A stretch of DNA of 14,237 bases from an uncultured Collinsella sp. (GCA_900552155.1 URYU01000032.1:1-14237); one strand, 5' to 3'. Counted from the stretch's first letter, positions 1 to 6,990 are shown. Program-made: numbers and translations. Notes: generated by a model from the letters alone, not told the origin.

Positions 1-614
1 GCGTCGGGCGTCCCGACCTTCAGCAGGCTCTTGGCTATCGCGTACAGGTCGACGCCGGCCTGGGTGCGCGGCCTGGTCGTGGTGCACCGCTTGACCTGCT
101 CGAACGCGTGGAAGGTGCATCTCTGCACCTTGGTCTCCGGCCACACGGCCCGCCTGGCCCTCTCGAACCCGCTGCCGCCGTCGGTCACGACGACGTCGGG
201 CGGCGCCATGCGCGCCATGAGGGCCGCCCACGCCCTCGAGTTCTCCGACCTGGCCATGTACCAGGAGACCACCCTCTCGCCGCTGCAGCATATGAGCACG
301 ACGAGGTCGCGCGCGACCCAGATCCCGTCGACGTAGAGCACGCGGTGCAGCTCGCCGTCGGGGACGGGCATGGGCCAGACCTCCCAGAACTCGGCCGTCC
401 TGCGCCTGAAGGACCGCCCGCCGCCCGGCATCGTGGCCTGCGAGTCCTTCGAGAGGAGCCACCCGAGGAACTCCTCGAGCCTTGTCGCCGTGTCGTCGTA
501 CCTCACCGTCGTCGACGCGCCGCAGGCCGTGCGCCTCCACCGCTGGGACCCCGACGAGGTCCTGCCGTTGCGCTTGGTCCGACCGCCGCAGTAGGGGCAA
601 TAAACGGCCTTCAT
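1..614 (-). CDS. IS1249/IS256-type transposase, N-terminal part (runs off left edge)
   Basis: Reading the minus strand from an ATG at 614 gives 204 residues with no stop before the window edge. The N-terminus (MKAVYCPYCGGRTKRNG) is a zinc-ribbon-like start typical of IS1249-type transposases. The catalytic core follows: the first acidic residue is in VLYVDGIW (D96), the second in VVVTDGG (D145), then the CTFHAF motif (C166, H169) seen between the second Asp and the final Glu in this superfamily. The final Glu and C-terminus lie outside the window, so completeness cannot be judged. The second zinc knuckle appears degraded: WRRTACG has one Cys where a CxxC is expected. Codon use stands out, with many AGG arginines and ACG/TCG codons, whereas the core genes prefer CGC. 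This suggests a mobile origin. The family call is from motifs only. Confidence 0.82.
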   Translation of the reverse strand, partial: MKAVYCPYCGGRTKRNGRTSSGSQRWRRTACGASTTVRYDDTATRLEEFLGWLLSKDSQATMPGGGRSFRRRTAEFWEVWPMPVPDGELHRVLYVDGIWVARDLVVLICCSGERVVSWYMARSENSRAWAALMARMAPPDVVVTDGGSGFERARRAVWPETKVQRCTFHAFEQVKRCTTTRPRTQAGVDLYAIAKSLLKVGTPD

Positions 615-634
615 GGGCACCTCTTCCGAAAGGG

Positions 635-792
635 TATTTAACGGTTCCGGAAAAGGTTATCTACCTGCGGGAACGATAGGCAACCGGACACACATTCTGT
701 CCGAGCGGTTAAAAGCGGGCACGGAATTTAAACGGCTGAAAAAGGGGCATCGACCTGCGCCGATGCCCCTAAAGCAGACACACATTTTGTCC
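635..792. repeat. Diverged direct repeat, two 68-bp copies with a 90-bp period, beside the IS
   Basis: Positions 635-702 and 725-792 align without gaps at an offset of exactly 90 bp. By eye 42 of 68 bases match. The best conserved blocks are ACCTGCG (663-669 and 753-759) and the end motif GACACACATTYTGTCC (687-702 and 777-792). On the minus strand each copy starts with GGACARAATGTGTGTC, which could be the terminal inverted repeat of the IS upstream of its transposase. The inner copy would then belong to the IS at 1-614, and the outer copy would be the end of an older, related element. The opposite IS end is outside the window, so the boundary and any target duplication cannot be confirmed. 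Confidence 0.5.
739..770 (-). terminator. Rho-independent terminator, minus strand
   Basis: A perfect 10-bp stem (AGGGGCATCG at 743-752 with CGATGCCCCT at 761-770) closes an 8-nt loop. On the minus strand it is followed by a run of T (complement of 739-743). It lies downstream of the tRNA gene and upstream of the transposase start, so it would stop transcription from entering the IS. It falls inside the outer copy of the 68-bp repeat, so it may itself be part of an IS end. Confidence 0.7.
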
Positions 793-850
793 TATAAGCC
801 ACAAACCTGAAGCTTGGTTGGCGCCAAACACGCTGACTTATCGACATAAA

Positions 851-887
851 TAGAAACGGGCCCTGTCCCACAAGGGAACAGAGCCCG
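851..887 (-). terminator. Terminator of tRNA-Thr
   Basis: A long hairpin pairs 857-869 with 874-887. The one imperfect position is a C/A mismatch if transcribed from the plus strand but a G-U wobble on the minus strand, and the stem is followed on the minus strand by a T-rich stretch. It begins 10 nt past the tRNA 3' end, so it is the natural terminator of the tRNA transcript. Confidence 0.75.
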
Positions 888-896
888 AAACTCTCA

Positions 897-971
897 TGGA
901 GCCAGTGACAGGAATCGAACCTGCAACCCACTGATTACAAATCAGTTGCGCTACCGTTGCGCCACACTGGC
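897..971 (-). tRNA. tRNA-Thr (anticodon UGU)
   Basis: The minus strand folds as a cloverleaf. The acceptor stem GCCAGTG pairs with CACTGGC. The anticodon arm has stem ACTGA/TCAGT and loop TTTGTAA, which places TGT at the anticodon. The T arm carries the GGTTCGATTCC motif. The CCA end is encoded (complement of 897-899) after a T discriminator. The gene is 75 nt including CCA. UGU reads ACA and, by wobble, other Thr codons; it is not a suppressor anticodon. Its 3' end faces the IS side, the side where tRNA-targeting elements usually integrate. No second copy of the tRNA 3' end was seen in this window. Confidence 0.96.
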
Positions 972-1001
972 ACACTTGGCGCTTTCACGCGAAGCGAGTT
1001 A

Positions 1002-1030
1002 AGAATAAAGGAATTGCGGACGGGGCGCAA
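1002..1030 (-). promoter_or_regulatory. Predicted promoter of tRNA-Thr
   Basis: On the minus strand TTGCGC (1025-1030) and TATTCT (1002-1007) are separated by exactly 17 nt. Initiation about 7 nt past the -10 box would give a leader of roughly 24 nt before the mature tRNA. The position and spacing fit a sigma-70-type housekeeping promoter. Confidence 0.6.
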
Positions 1031-1124
1031 CAGGCCGCACGGCGTTATACAAATATGCAAAATCCAGCAACAACGCGTACCAGGCCCGTTCATTTCTGTC
1101 AGTGCGCCCTCAATCTTAAAACCA

Positions 1125-1185
1125 TTCGCCAGAACGAATAGTTTTAATTACAATAGCTATATATAAAACTATTCGATCTGGCGAA
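1125..1185. promoter_or_regulatory. Large inverted repeat (21-bp arms), probable autoregulatory operator/promoter
   Basis: Arms at 1125-1145 and 1165-1185 are inverted copies with 20 of 21 positions matching, around a 19-nt AT-rich centre that contains TATATA/TATAAA -10-like sequence. Each arm contains its own 14-bp palindrome of the form TTCG-N6-CGAA (1125-1138 and 1172-1185). The right arm ends 10 nt before the ATG at 1196. The downstream gene begins with a DNA-binding domain, so autoregulation at this site is the likely role. That function is inferred; the symmetry is read directly. Confidence 0.7.
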
Positions 1186-1195
1186 GGGTTTCTCG

Positions 1196-2536
1196 ATGCT
1201 TACTTACAAAGACGCCGCCGAGCTGCGCGGCATCACTCCGCGCAGTGTGCAGTAGCTCATAAAAAACGGAGCACTTGAGGCCCGCAAGGCTTCTGGTGTA
1301 TGGCTCATCGACAAAGACAGCGTCGACACGCGACTCCGCTCTGTGACCAAAACGGGGGGACGTCCCCGCCGCGGCCACGGTAAGAGCGAGATCGCGTTCA
1401 CCCTCATGAACCGCACGTACGAAGTCGCTCAGCTGGTCTACAGTACATCGCGAAAAGACTTTACCCACATCAGTGCCGACATCGATTACGCCCACGCCCC
1501 TATTGGAGTATTTGGCCCTAATAGCCCCATATCGCTAGACTCCTTCCGCATCTGGTGGCGCGGCCGCGGTATCCCGCTCGCACGCATTGGGCTAGCCTCC
1601 CTGCTTGCAGAAGCCGCAGTCGATGTTCCCGATGAACTCGTCCAGCGAAATCTCGGCCTCTCCTTATCCGACCAGTATTGGATTAGGCCCCAAGGTTCCG
1701 GTCTCACCTGGGAGGATATCAATTTCTTCAATAACGCCTTTGATGACGTCTCTCTCAGCATCGCACCCTTCGCCCCAGAGGGAAAAGCGGCTGCCGCAAA
1801 GCCCGATAACACCTCGGACGGCAATCTTCAAAAGTACTGGACGTGCGAGGGCGAACGTCGAATTCTGCATAAGGCAGGAGCGCACCTGGACCAGGAACCT
1901 TATAACGAGCTGGTGGCGCCCGCGCTCCACCGTCGCATCCTAAACGCCTGCGATTATGTGCCTTACTCGCTCGAGGGCACGGGCACTTCCGCCCTGAGCA
2001 CATGCGATGTCTTCTTAACTGATGAAGAAGAATATGTCCCTGCGTTCTATGTAAACCAGCACGCAAACGCAGATGAACGGCTAACCGACTACGAGCGATA
2101 TGTAGCAAACTGCGAGGAGCTCGGGGTGACAGGCGTCAAGGATGCCCTTGACCGCATGATCGTATGTGACGACATCATTGCCAACTACGATCGTCATTGG
2201 CGCAACTTCGGCCTCGTGCGAAACGTAAACACGCAAGCTTGCAGACCTGCCCCCATCTTCGATTCGGGCTCATCGCTCTGGTGCAACATATCACTAGAGG
2301 AGCTTAGGGCGGGAGAGCACAGTTTTACCAGCGCACAATTTCATTCAAGCCCCGCCAAACAAATGTTGCTCGTCGAGGACATGGGCTGGTTTGACGGCGA
2401 CAAACTCGAAGGCTTCGTTGACGAGGCAATCGAGATTCTTTCCAGAAACGACGCGCTCACGGCAAGGCTGCCATATCTAAAAGAGGCGCTAACGTGGCGC
2501 CTCGAAAGAATGATCGACATCGCTGAATGGAGTTAG
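1196..2536 (+). pseudogene. HTH-HipA-like kinase fusion gene interrupted by an in-frame TAG
   Basis: Starting at ATG 1196, one frame runs 446 codons to TAG 2534-2536 and is broken only by TAG at 1253-1255 (codon 20). The first 50 codons read as a small excisionase/MerR-like DNA-binding domain: MLTYKDAAELRGITPRSVQ, then the stop, then LIKNGALEARK and GVWLIDKDSV. In this fold the stop sits where a residue such as Trp is common, so TGG to TAG is a plausible origin, but this is inference. The rest is a HipA-family Ser/Thr kinase domain: flexible loop TSDGNLQKYW, likely ATP-binding Lys in RILHKAG, catalytic NYDRHWRN and metal-binding IFDSG. It sits between tRNA-Thr and the convergent yacP gene and is plus-stranded, unlike the core block. 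Pseudogene, internal restart and stop readthrough are all possible. Confidence 0.72.
1343..2536 (+). CDS. HipA-like kinase domain, intact downstream reading frame
   Basis: This is the uninterrupted part of the fusion gene after the amber codon: 397 codons from the first alternative start (GTG 1343), or 376 from the next in-frame ATG (1406). Counted from 1343, the kinase signatures are T157-S158-D159-G160 in the phosphate-binding-type loop, K177 as probable ATP-binding Lys, D283-R284-H285 to N288 as catalytic loop, and D307 as metal ligand. All are present, so a protein made by internal restart could be an active kinase without its DNA-binding domain. Neither start has a convincing Shine-Dalgarno sequence, which argues against efficient restart. 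The family is shared with HipA toxins, which phosphorylate translation components such as glutamyl-tRNA synthetase; the substrate of this subgroup is not known to me. Confidence 0.6.
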   Translation: MTKTGGRPRRGHGKSEIAFTLMNRTYEVAQLVYSTSRKDFTHISADIDYAHAPIGVFGPNSPISLDSFRIWWRGRGIPLARIGLASLLAEAAVDVPDELVQRNLGLSLSDQYWIRPQGSGLTWEDINFFNNAFDDVSLSIAPFAPEGKAAAAKPDNTSDGNLQKYWTCEGERRILHKAGAHLDQEPYNELVAPALHRRILNACDYVPYSLEGTGTSALSTCDVFLTDEEEYVPAFYVNQHANADERLTDYERYVANCEELGVTGVKDALDRMIVCDDIIANYDRHWRNFGLVRNVNTQACRPAPIFDSGSSLWCNISLEELRAGEHSFTSAQFHSSPAKQMLLVEDMGWFDGDKLEGFVDEAIEILSRNDALTARLPYLKEALTWRLERMIDIAEWS

Positions 2537-2555
2537 CGAGGCAGCATTGCCCCGC
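2536..2555. terminator. Possible hairpin between convergent genes
   Basis: GCGAGGCA (2536-2543) can pair with TGCCCCGC (2548-2555). The one imperfect position is a G-U wobble if read from the minus strand. There is no T run on either side, so this is a weak candidate for ending the yacP transcript or both convergent transcripts. Confidence 0.3.
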
Positions 2556-2563
2556 CAACTCCC

Positions 2564-3241
2564 CTACCTCCCGCGCAGGGCCTTGAGCTTGGCCAGGGCA
2601 TCGGGGCTCAGGCGACTGCCCAGAGTCATCTTGATCTGCGGAGCTTCCTCTGCCTCGTGAACGTCGTTATCGATCTGTTTAATCTCGTCTACCAGCATAC
2701 GGCTCGAGATGCGCGTAACGCCCTTGCCCATGACGACGGCCTGGATCGTGCCGTCGCTCGATACCACGGAGCACGCGCGACCTTCCTCACGTGCCTCGAT
2801 GCAGAGCTTCTGCACCACGGTATCGGCCGAAACACCCGTCGGCGAAAACTCAATGCGCACGCCGCGGGCCGGTAGGTTGGGGCGCTCGCTGGAGATATTG
2901 CCCGCGCCGTCAAACACGATTACGGCCTCGTAACGGCCCTGGGCAAAGGCGGCGACGTCGTTGATGAGGGCGGTGCGCGCCATATCGTGAACGTCGCTGG
3001 AATACGGATCGTCGGAATGGTCGTACACGAGCTTTTCGTAGCGCGGCGTGCAGTGGATCACGTTGTAACCGTCGACCACCAGCAGCTCAGGCTTATTGGA
3101 GTGCACCGTCGAGACTGGGTCGGCGATAGCCTGCGCAAACGCATTGCCGCCCACGCCATAGGTCGCGGCCGAAACAATCGGCTTGGCCGAGCCCTCGCCA
3201 AAGCGCTTGGCCTTGGACTTAGCGCGGTTCTTCTTGGACAT
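2564..3241 (-). CDS. YacP/Rae1-like NYN-domain ribonuclease
   Basis: 225 residues, ATG at 3241 preceded on the minus strand by GGAGGAG. A basic N-terminus (MSKKNRAKSKAKR) leads into a PIN-like NYN domain. LLVVDGYNVIH gives D57 and N60, VIVFDGAG gives D111, TGVSADTVVQ gives D140 and VVSSDG gives D163; together these are the acidic metal-binding set of the YacP family. In Bacillus subtilis this family member (Rae1) cleaves mRNA in the ribosomal A site, so a ribosome-linked mRNA decay role is likely but transferred by family. It is the last gene of the minus-strand block, 3 nt after the rlmB stop, matching the usual cysS-rlmB-yacP order. It ends in TAG and converges on the HipA-like gene. Confidence 0.88.
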   Translation of the reverse strand: MSKKNRAKSKAKRFGEGSAKPIVSAATYGVGGNAFAQAIADPVSTVHSNKPELLVVDGYNVIHCTPRYEKLVYDHSDDPYSSDVHDMARTALINDVAAFAQGRYEAVIVFDGAGNISSERPNLPARGVRIEFSPTGVSADTVVQKLCIEAREEGRACSVVSSDGTIQAVVMGKGVTRISSRMLVDEIKQIDNDVHEAEEAPQIKMTLGSRLSPDALAKLKALRGR

Positions 3242-3244
3242 GCG

Positions 3245-4165
3245 CTACTCCTCCCCCATGAGCTCGCCGGCATTGCGGCGCAGCCACTCAAAGCACAGCG
3301 CGGTGGTCGCCTGGGCAACGTTGAGACTCTCGGTCATGCCGCGCTGGGGAAGCTTGGTCAAAAAGTCGCATTTCTCGAGCACCAGGCGCGAGATGCCGTC
3401 GCCCTCGGAGCCCATGACGAGCGCCACGCGGCCCTCGAAGGGAGCATCCCAGCAGCTGCCCTCGGCGTGCTCGGAGGCACCGCCCACCCAAAAGCCAGCG
3501 GCCTTGAGGTCGTCGAGTGCACGGGCGATATTGGGAACCTGCGCGATAGGCAGGTGCATGACGGCGCCGGCGGAAGTCTTGTAGCTGCCAACGGTCACGC
3601 CGGCAGCGCGCTTGTTGGCAATGATGACGCCCGCCGCGCCCACGACTTCGGCGGAGCGCACGATGGCACCAAAGTTGCCGTCGTCGGTCACATGGTCGAG
3701 CACAACGACAAGCGCCGGACCGTCGCCCGCGCGGTCGAGGATATCGGCAACATCAGCGTAAGGGAAGTTACCAACCTCGAGCGCAATGCCCTGGTGAGCG
3801 CCATGGCTCGACAGCGCATCGAGCTGCGCACGCGGCACATACTTAATGCGGACACCGGCGGCGTTGAGGTCATCGACCAGACGAGACAGGGCGGCATCGC
3901 GCTCCCCGCCCTCGGCGATGAGCGCACACTTGACGGGAAAGCCGGTACGCAGCGCCTCGGCGGCTGCACGACGACCTTCGATAAACTCGCCCTTGGGAGC
4001 CTGAACGTTGTCGCGGTTGCGATCGCGCTGCGGACGCGCAGCCTGGGCTTGGGAGCGCTCGCGCTGGCCCTTGGGAGCGGCAGCGCGGTCGTTGCGGCGA
4101 ATCGGACGCGAGTCAGAAGCAGCCTGCTTGCCTCCACGCGGTGCACGCTTGCGATTGTCGGCCAT
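3245..4165 (-). CDS. rlmB: 23S rRNA 2'-O-methyltransferase, TrmH/RlmB type (SPOUT)
   Basis: 306 residues from ATG 4165. This start is chosen because AGGAGG lies 7 nt upstream; an ATG 30 nt further upstream would place that ribosome-binding site inside the coding sequence. Residues 1-58 are a basic, low-complexity tail rich in Arg, Gln and Ala, probably RNA-binding. An L30e-like substrate-binding domain follows (about 59-145, beginning EFIEGRRAAAEAL). The SPOUT catalytic domain has all three motifs: GNFGAIVRSAE (N164, R170), LVMGSEGDGISRLV and LPQRGMTESLNVAQATTAL, which form the knot that binds S-adenosylmethionine. The family methylates a ribose in 23S rRNA (G2251 for E. coli RlmB); the exact site here is inferred. 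Confidence 0.9.
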   Translation of the reverse strand: MADNRKRAPRGGKQAASDSRPIRRNDRAAAPKGQRERSQAQAARPQRDRNRDNVQAPKGEFIEGRRAAAEALRTGFPVKCALIAEGGERDAALSRLVDDLNAAGVRIKYVPRAQLDALSSHGAHQGIALEVGNFPYADVADILDRAGDGPALVVVLDHVTDDGNFGAIVRSAEVVGAAGVIIANKRAAGVTVGSYKTSAGAVMHLPIAQVPNIARALDDLKAAGFWVGGASEHAEGSCWDAPFEGRVALVMGSEGDGISRLVLEKCDFLTKLPQRGMTESLNVAQATTALCFEWLRRNAGELMGEE

Positions 4166-4172
4166 AAAGCGA

Positions 4173-4178
4173 CCTCCT
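4173..4178 (-). promoter_or_regulatory. Strong ribosome-binding site fixing the rlmB start
   Basis: The minus strand reads AGGAGG here, 7 nt before ATG 4165. It overlaps the reading frame of the longer alternative start at 4195, so it argues for the shorter protein. Confidence 0.8.
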
Positions 4179-4228
4179 AAATACATAACGAACAAGAATC
4201 GACCGTCCGAGCCACGGCACCTTGCCTT

Positions 4229-4288
4229 TCAATCGTCGGGCATGACCACCAGGTCTATGCCCTCCTCTTTCAAGGCAATCTGCCGCAC
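4229..4288 (-). other. 19-codon mini-ORF between cysS and rlmB, unclear
   Basis: In the 142-nt gap between the cysS stop and the rlmB start, one minus-strand frame reads VRQIALKEEGIDLVVMPDD and then TGA, from a GTG at 4288. The composition looks protein-like (amphipathic helix, then a strand-like LVVM). No clear ribosome-binding site is seen, and an in-frame TGA lies three codons upstream of the GTG. It could be a remnant of a former gene, a leader peptide, or chance. Many Firmicutes carry mrnC (Mini-RNase III) at this position, but the residues do not resemble it. Confidence 0.2.
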
Positions 4289-4307
4289 CTCGAACGGTCA
4301 ACAAATA

Positions 4308-5774
4308 CTAGAGAGTCTTAATACGGGTGCCGGCGGTCGTATCCTCGATCGTCAGGCCCAGGTCCTTGAGCTGGTCGCGGATGGCGTCGGCCAGATCCCA
4401 GTTCTTGGCGGCGCGGGCCTCGGCGCGGGCCTCGAGAATCTTGGCAGCGGCCTCGTCCACGTCGTCACCCGTGTAGGCAACCAAACCGGCGGCAACGCCC
4501 AGCAGGCCCAGCGGCAACTCGACCTTGGGCTCGGGGAGCTCAACGCCAAGCGTATCGAGCAGCTCGGCCAGCGTGTCGGCGGCGGCAAGCGCGGCGGCCT
4601 TGTCGGCAGCGTCGCCCGCCTGCTCCAGGTACAGGTTGCACTCGGTCACAAAGCCAAAGACGGCACCCATGGCACCAGCGGTGTTAAAGTCGTCGTCCAT
4701 GCACTCCTTAAAGGTGGCACGAGTCTCGGCGGCCTTGGCGGCAAACGCCTCGGCGGCAGCCGCATCGGCATCGGCCGTCGCATGGTTCGCGGCCCAGCGC
4801 AGGTTCTCGACCGTACCGGCGATACGCGTGAGCGAGTTCTCGGCACCCTCCAGGCGCTCCCAAGAAAAGTCGAGCGGCGAGCGATAGCTCGTCTGCAGCA
4901 TCAGCAGGCGCAGGGCGGCAGCAGAGTGCTGTTCGAGGACCTCGGCCAGCGTAAAGAAGTTGCCGAGTGACTTGGACATCTTCTCGCCGTCAACCAGCAG
5001 CATGCCCGTGTGCATCCAGGTGTTGGAGAAGCCCTGGTGCCAGGCGCAGGTGGCCTGGGCGCACTCGTTCTCGTGATGCGGGAAAGCAAGCTCGGAGCCA
5101 CCGCCGTGGATATCGATCGGGGTACCCAGGTAGCGATGCACCATGGCGGCGCACTCGGTGTGCCAACCGGGACGGCCCTCGCCCCAGGGGCTCGGCCAGC
5201 TGGGCTCGCCGGGCTTGGCGGCCTTCCACAGGGCAAAGTCGAGCGGGTCGATCTTGTCCTCGTTCTCCTCGATGCGCGCACCAACCATAAGGTCGTCGAT
5301 GTTGCGGCCCGAGACCTGACCATAGTTGGGATCGCTGCGCACGGCAAAGTACACATCGCCGTTATCGGCTGCGTAAGCGTGGCCCTGCTCGATAAGCGTC
5401 TTGATCATGGCGATCATGGGGCCGATCTCCTTGGTGGCGCGGGGGCGCACATCGGGATCGAGCACGTTGGCGGCGCGCATGACGCCGATGAACTTGTCGG
5501 AGAACTCCGTCGCGACCTCGGCAGCCGTACGGCCCTGCTCGTTGGCGCGCTTGATGATCTTGTCGTCGACATCGGTGAGGTTCTGGGCGAACGTGACCTC
5601 GTAGCCGCTCGCGATGAGCCAGCGTCGAATCACATCGAAGCTGATGAACGTGCGGGCATTGCCGATGTGGATGTTGTCGTAGACCGTGGGGCCGCACACG
5701 TACATGCGAACCTTGCCGGACTCGATGGGCTGGAACTCTTCCTTTTTATGGGTAGCGCTGTTGTAGATACGCAT
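4308..5774 (-). CDS. cysS: Cysteinyl-tRNA synthetase
   Basis: 488 residues, ATG at 5774, with AAGGAG just upstream inside the 3' end of ispF. It charges tRNA-Cys with cysteine in the cytoplasm. The class I signatures are clear: MYVCGPTVYDNIHIGNAR contains the zinc ligand C27 and the HIGN motif (36-39). Further zinc ligands are in GWHTECAAM (C208) and FPHHENE (H233, H234, E235). KMSKS is at 265-269. A C-terminal helical DALR-like region follows, ending AKNWDLADAIRDQLKDLGL and TIEDTTAGTRIKTL, as is usual for CysRS. Length is close to the family norm. The gene lies 3 nt after ispF. It terminates in TAG, which matters for the amber question below because cysS is normally essential. Confidence 0.97.
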   Translation of the reverse strand: MRIYNSATHKKEEFQPIESGKVRMYVCGPTVYDNIHIGNARTFISFDVIRRWLIASGYEVTFAQNLTDVDDKIIKRANEQGRTAAEVATEFSDKFIGVMRAANVLDPDVRPRATKEIGPMIAMIKTLIEQGHAYAADNGDVYFAVRSDPNYGQVSGRNIDDLMVGARIEENEDKIDPLDFALWKAAKPGEPSWPSPWGEGRPGWHTECAAMVHRYLGTPIDIHGGGSELAFPHHENECAQATCAWHQGFSNTWMHTGMLLVDGEKMSKSLGNFFTLAEVLEQHSAAALRLLMLQTSYRSPLDFSWERLEGAENSLTRIAGTVENLRWAANHATADADAAAAEAFAAKAAETRATFKECMDDDFNTAGAMGAVFGFVTECNLYLEQAGDAADKAAALAAADTLAELLDTLGVELPEPKVELPLGLLGVAAGLVAYTGDDVDEAAAKILEARAEARAAKNWDLADAIRDQLKDLGLTIEDTTAGTRIKTL

Positions 5775-5777
5775 TCG

Positions 5778-6272
5778 TTACTCCTTAACGGTTTTCTGTA
5801 GCAGGCAGACGGCCCAGGCGCCGATTCCCTCGCCCTGGCCTTCCCAACCGAGCTTTTCGGTCGTAGTGGCGGCGACGCCTACATTTTCGACGTCAACGCC
5901 CAGGGCATGGGCAAGGTTGGCGCGCATGGCATCGCGGTGCGGGGTGATCTTGGGTTGCTGACAGGCAATGGTGCAATCGGCATCGACAAACTCAAAGCCC
6001 AGCTCGCGCGCATAGTCCATCACGCGATCGAGCAGCACCATCGAATCGGCACCCTCGTAGGCAGGATCGGTGTCGGGGAATAGCTTGCCGATGTCTCCCC
6101 CGCGGCAGGCGCCCAGAATGGCGTCGGCCAAGGCGTGCGCGAGCACATCGGCATCCGAGTGGCCCAGCAGGCCGCGCTCGTAGGGAATGTCGACCCCGCC
6201 GATGATACATCGACGCCCCTCCACCAAACGGTGGACGTCGTAGCCGTGGACAATGCGCAGGTTACTGAACAT
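5778..6272 (-). CDS. ispF: 2-C-methyl-D-erythritol 2,4-cyclodiphosphate synthase
   Basis: 164 residues from ATG 6272. An upstream ATG at 6305 is in frame but lies inside ispD and would add 11 residues unlike the family. The chosen start has a GGAGAGGA-type ribosome-binding site about 8 nt upstream and gives the usual IspF beginning (LRIVHGYDVHRL). IspF makes the cyclic diphosphate of the MEP isoprenoid pathway as a homotrimer with zinc. Metal ligands D12, H14 (GYDVH) and H46 (HSDADVLAHAL) are present, as is the TTTEKLGWEGQGEGIGA C-terminal signature. It overlaps ispD by 11 nt, consistent with translational coupling of two enzymes of the same pathway. Confidence 0.95.
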   Translation of the reverse strand: MFSNLRIVHGYDVHRLVEGRRCIIGGVDIPYERGLLGHSDADVLAHALADAILGACRGGDIGKLFPDTDPAYEGADSMVLLDRVMDYARELGFEFVDADCTIACQQPKITPHRDAMRANLAHALGVDVENVGVAATTTEKLGWEGQGEGIGAWAVCLLQKTVKE

Positions 6273-6990
6273 AGGGAAGGTCCTCTCCCTCGGCCATGCG
6301 GCCAAGCAGAATCGCGGTTACGGGACGCAGATCCTCGGGCACCGTCACCTTAAGGGTGTCGCGCGGGCGCTGGACACAGCGGACGCGCCCGCCCATGCGC
6401 TCGACCAGCGATGAGTCGTCGGTACCGATAAAGCCCTCGGCAATCGCCGCGGCATGGGCACGCTTCATCGCGTCGACGCTAAAGATCTGCGGCGTCTGCG
6501 CGGCCCAATAGAGCTCGCGCGGCGGCGTCTCGACGATATTATCGCCGTCGACGATCTTGAGCGTGTCGATCGCGGGCTGACCGCACACGACACCGTCGAG
6601 CGAGCGGTCACCCATGAGCACGTCGATAGCGTGGTCGATGGCCTCGGTCGTAATGAGCGGACGAGCGCCATCGTGGATGGCGACATATTCGAAACCCGCC
6701 GGAACCGCATGCACGCCGGCACGGGTGGAATCCTGACGGGTATCGCCGGCATCGGCAAAGCTGATGGGCGTGTCATAGTCAAACGGGTCGATGGCAAGGC
6801 GGCGCATCTCGGCACGGCGCTCGGCAGGACACACCACCACGATATGGCCGACCTTGTCGCTACGATCAAACGCGCGGATGGACCAGCTCATGAGCGGACG
6901 GCCCGCCACGTTAACGAGCTGCTTGCCGCCGGGATTTCCAAAGCGCTGACCGCTGCCGCCGGCAACGACCACGGCGCATACGGGCGCCAT
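6262..6990 (-). CDS. ispD: 2-C-methyl-D-erythritol 4-phosphate cytidylyltransferase
   Basis: 242 residues. The enzyme transfers CMP from CTP to methylerythritol 4-phosphate, two steps before IspF in the MEP pathway. The nucleotide-binding loop AGGSGQRFGNPGGKQ lies at 10-24, followed by DTRQDSTR (83-90) and VAIHDGARPLI (103-113), then GTDDSSLVER, all in the order of the IspD family. The start ATG shares one base with the disA stop (TAATG), so translation is probably coupled to disA. Its end overlaps the start of ispF by 11 nt. The protein is slightly longer than E. coli IspD (236 residues) and shows no missing motif. Confidence 0.95.
   Translation of the reverse strand: MAPVCAVVVAGGSGQRFGNPGGKQLVNVAGRPLMSWSIRAFDRSDKVGHIVVVCPAERRAEMRRLAIDPFDYDTPISFADAGDTRQDSTRAGVHAVPAGFEYVAIHDGARPLITTEAIDHAIDVLMGDRSLDGVVCGQPAIDTLKIVDGDNIVETPPRELYWAAQTPQIFSVDAMKRAHAAAIAEGFIGTDDSSLVERMGGRVRCVQRPRDTLKVTVPEDLRPVTAILLGRMAEGEDLPYVQ

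Noticed and set aside
4166..4195. Longer RlmB start at 4195
   Set aside because: The AGGAGG at 4173-4178 would lie inside the extra codons, and the extra ten residues do not resemble the family.
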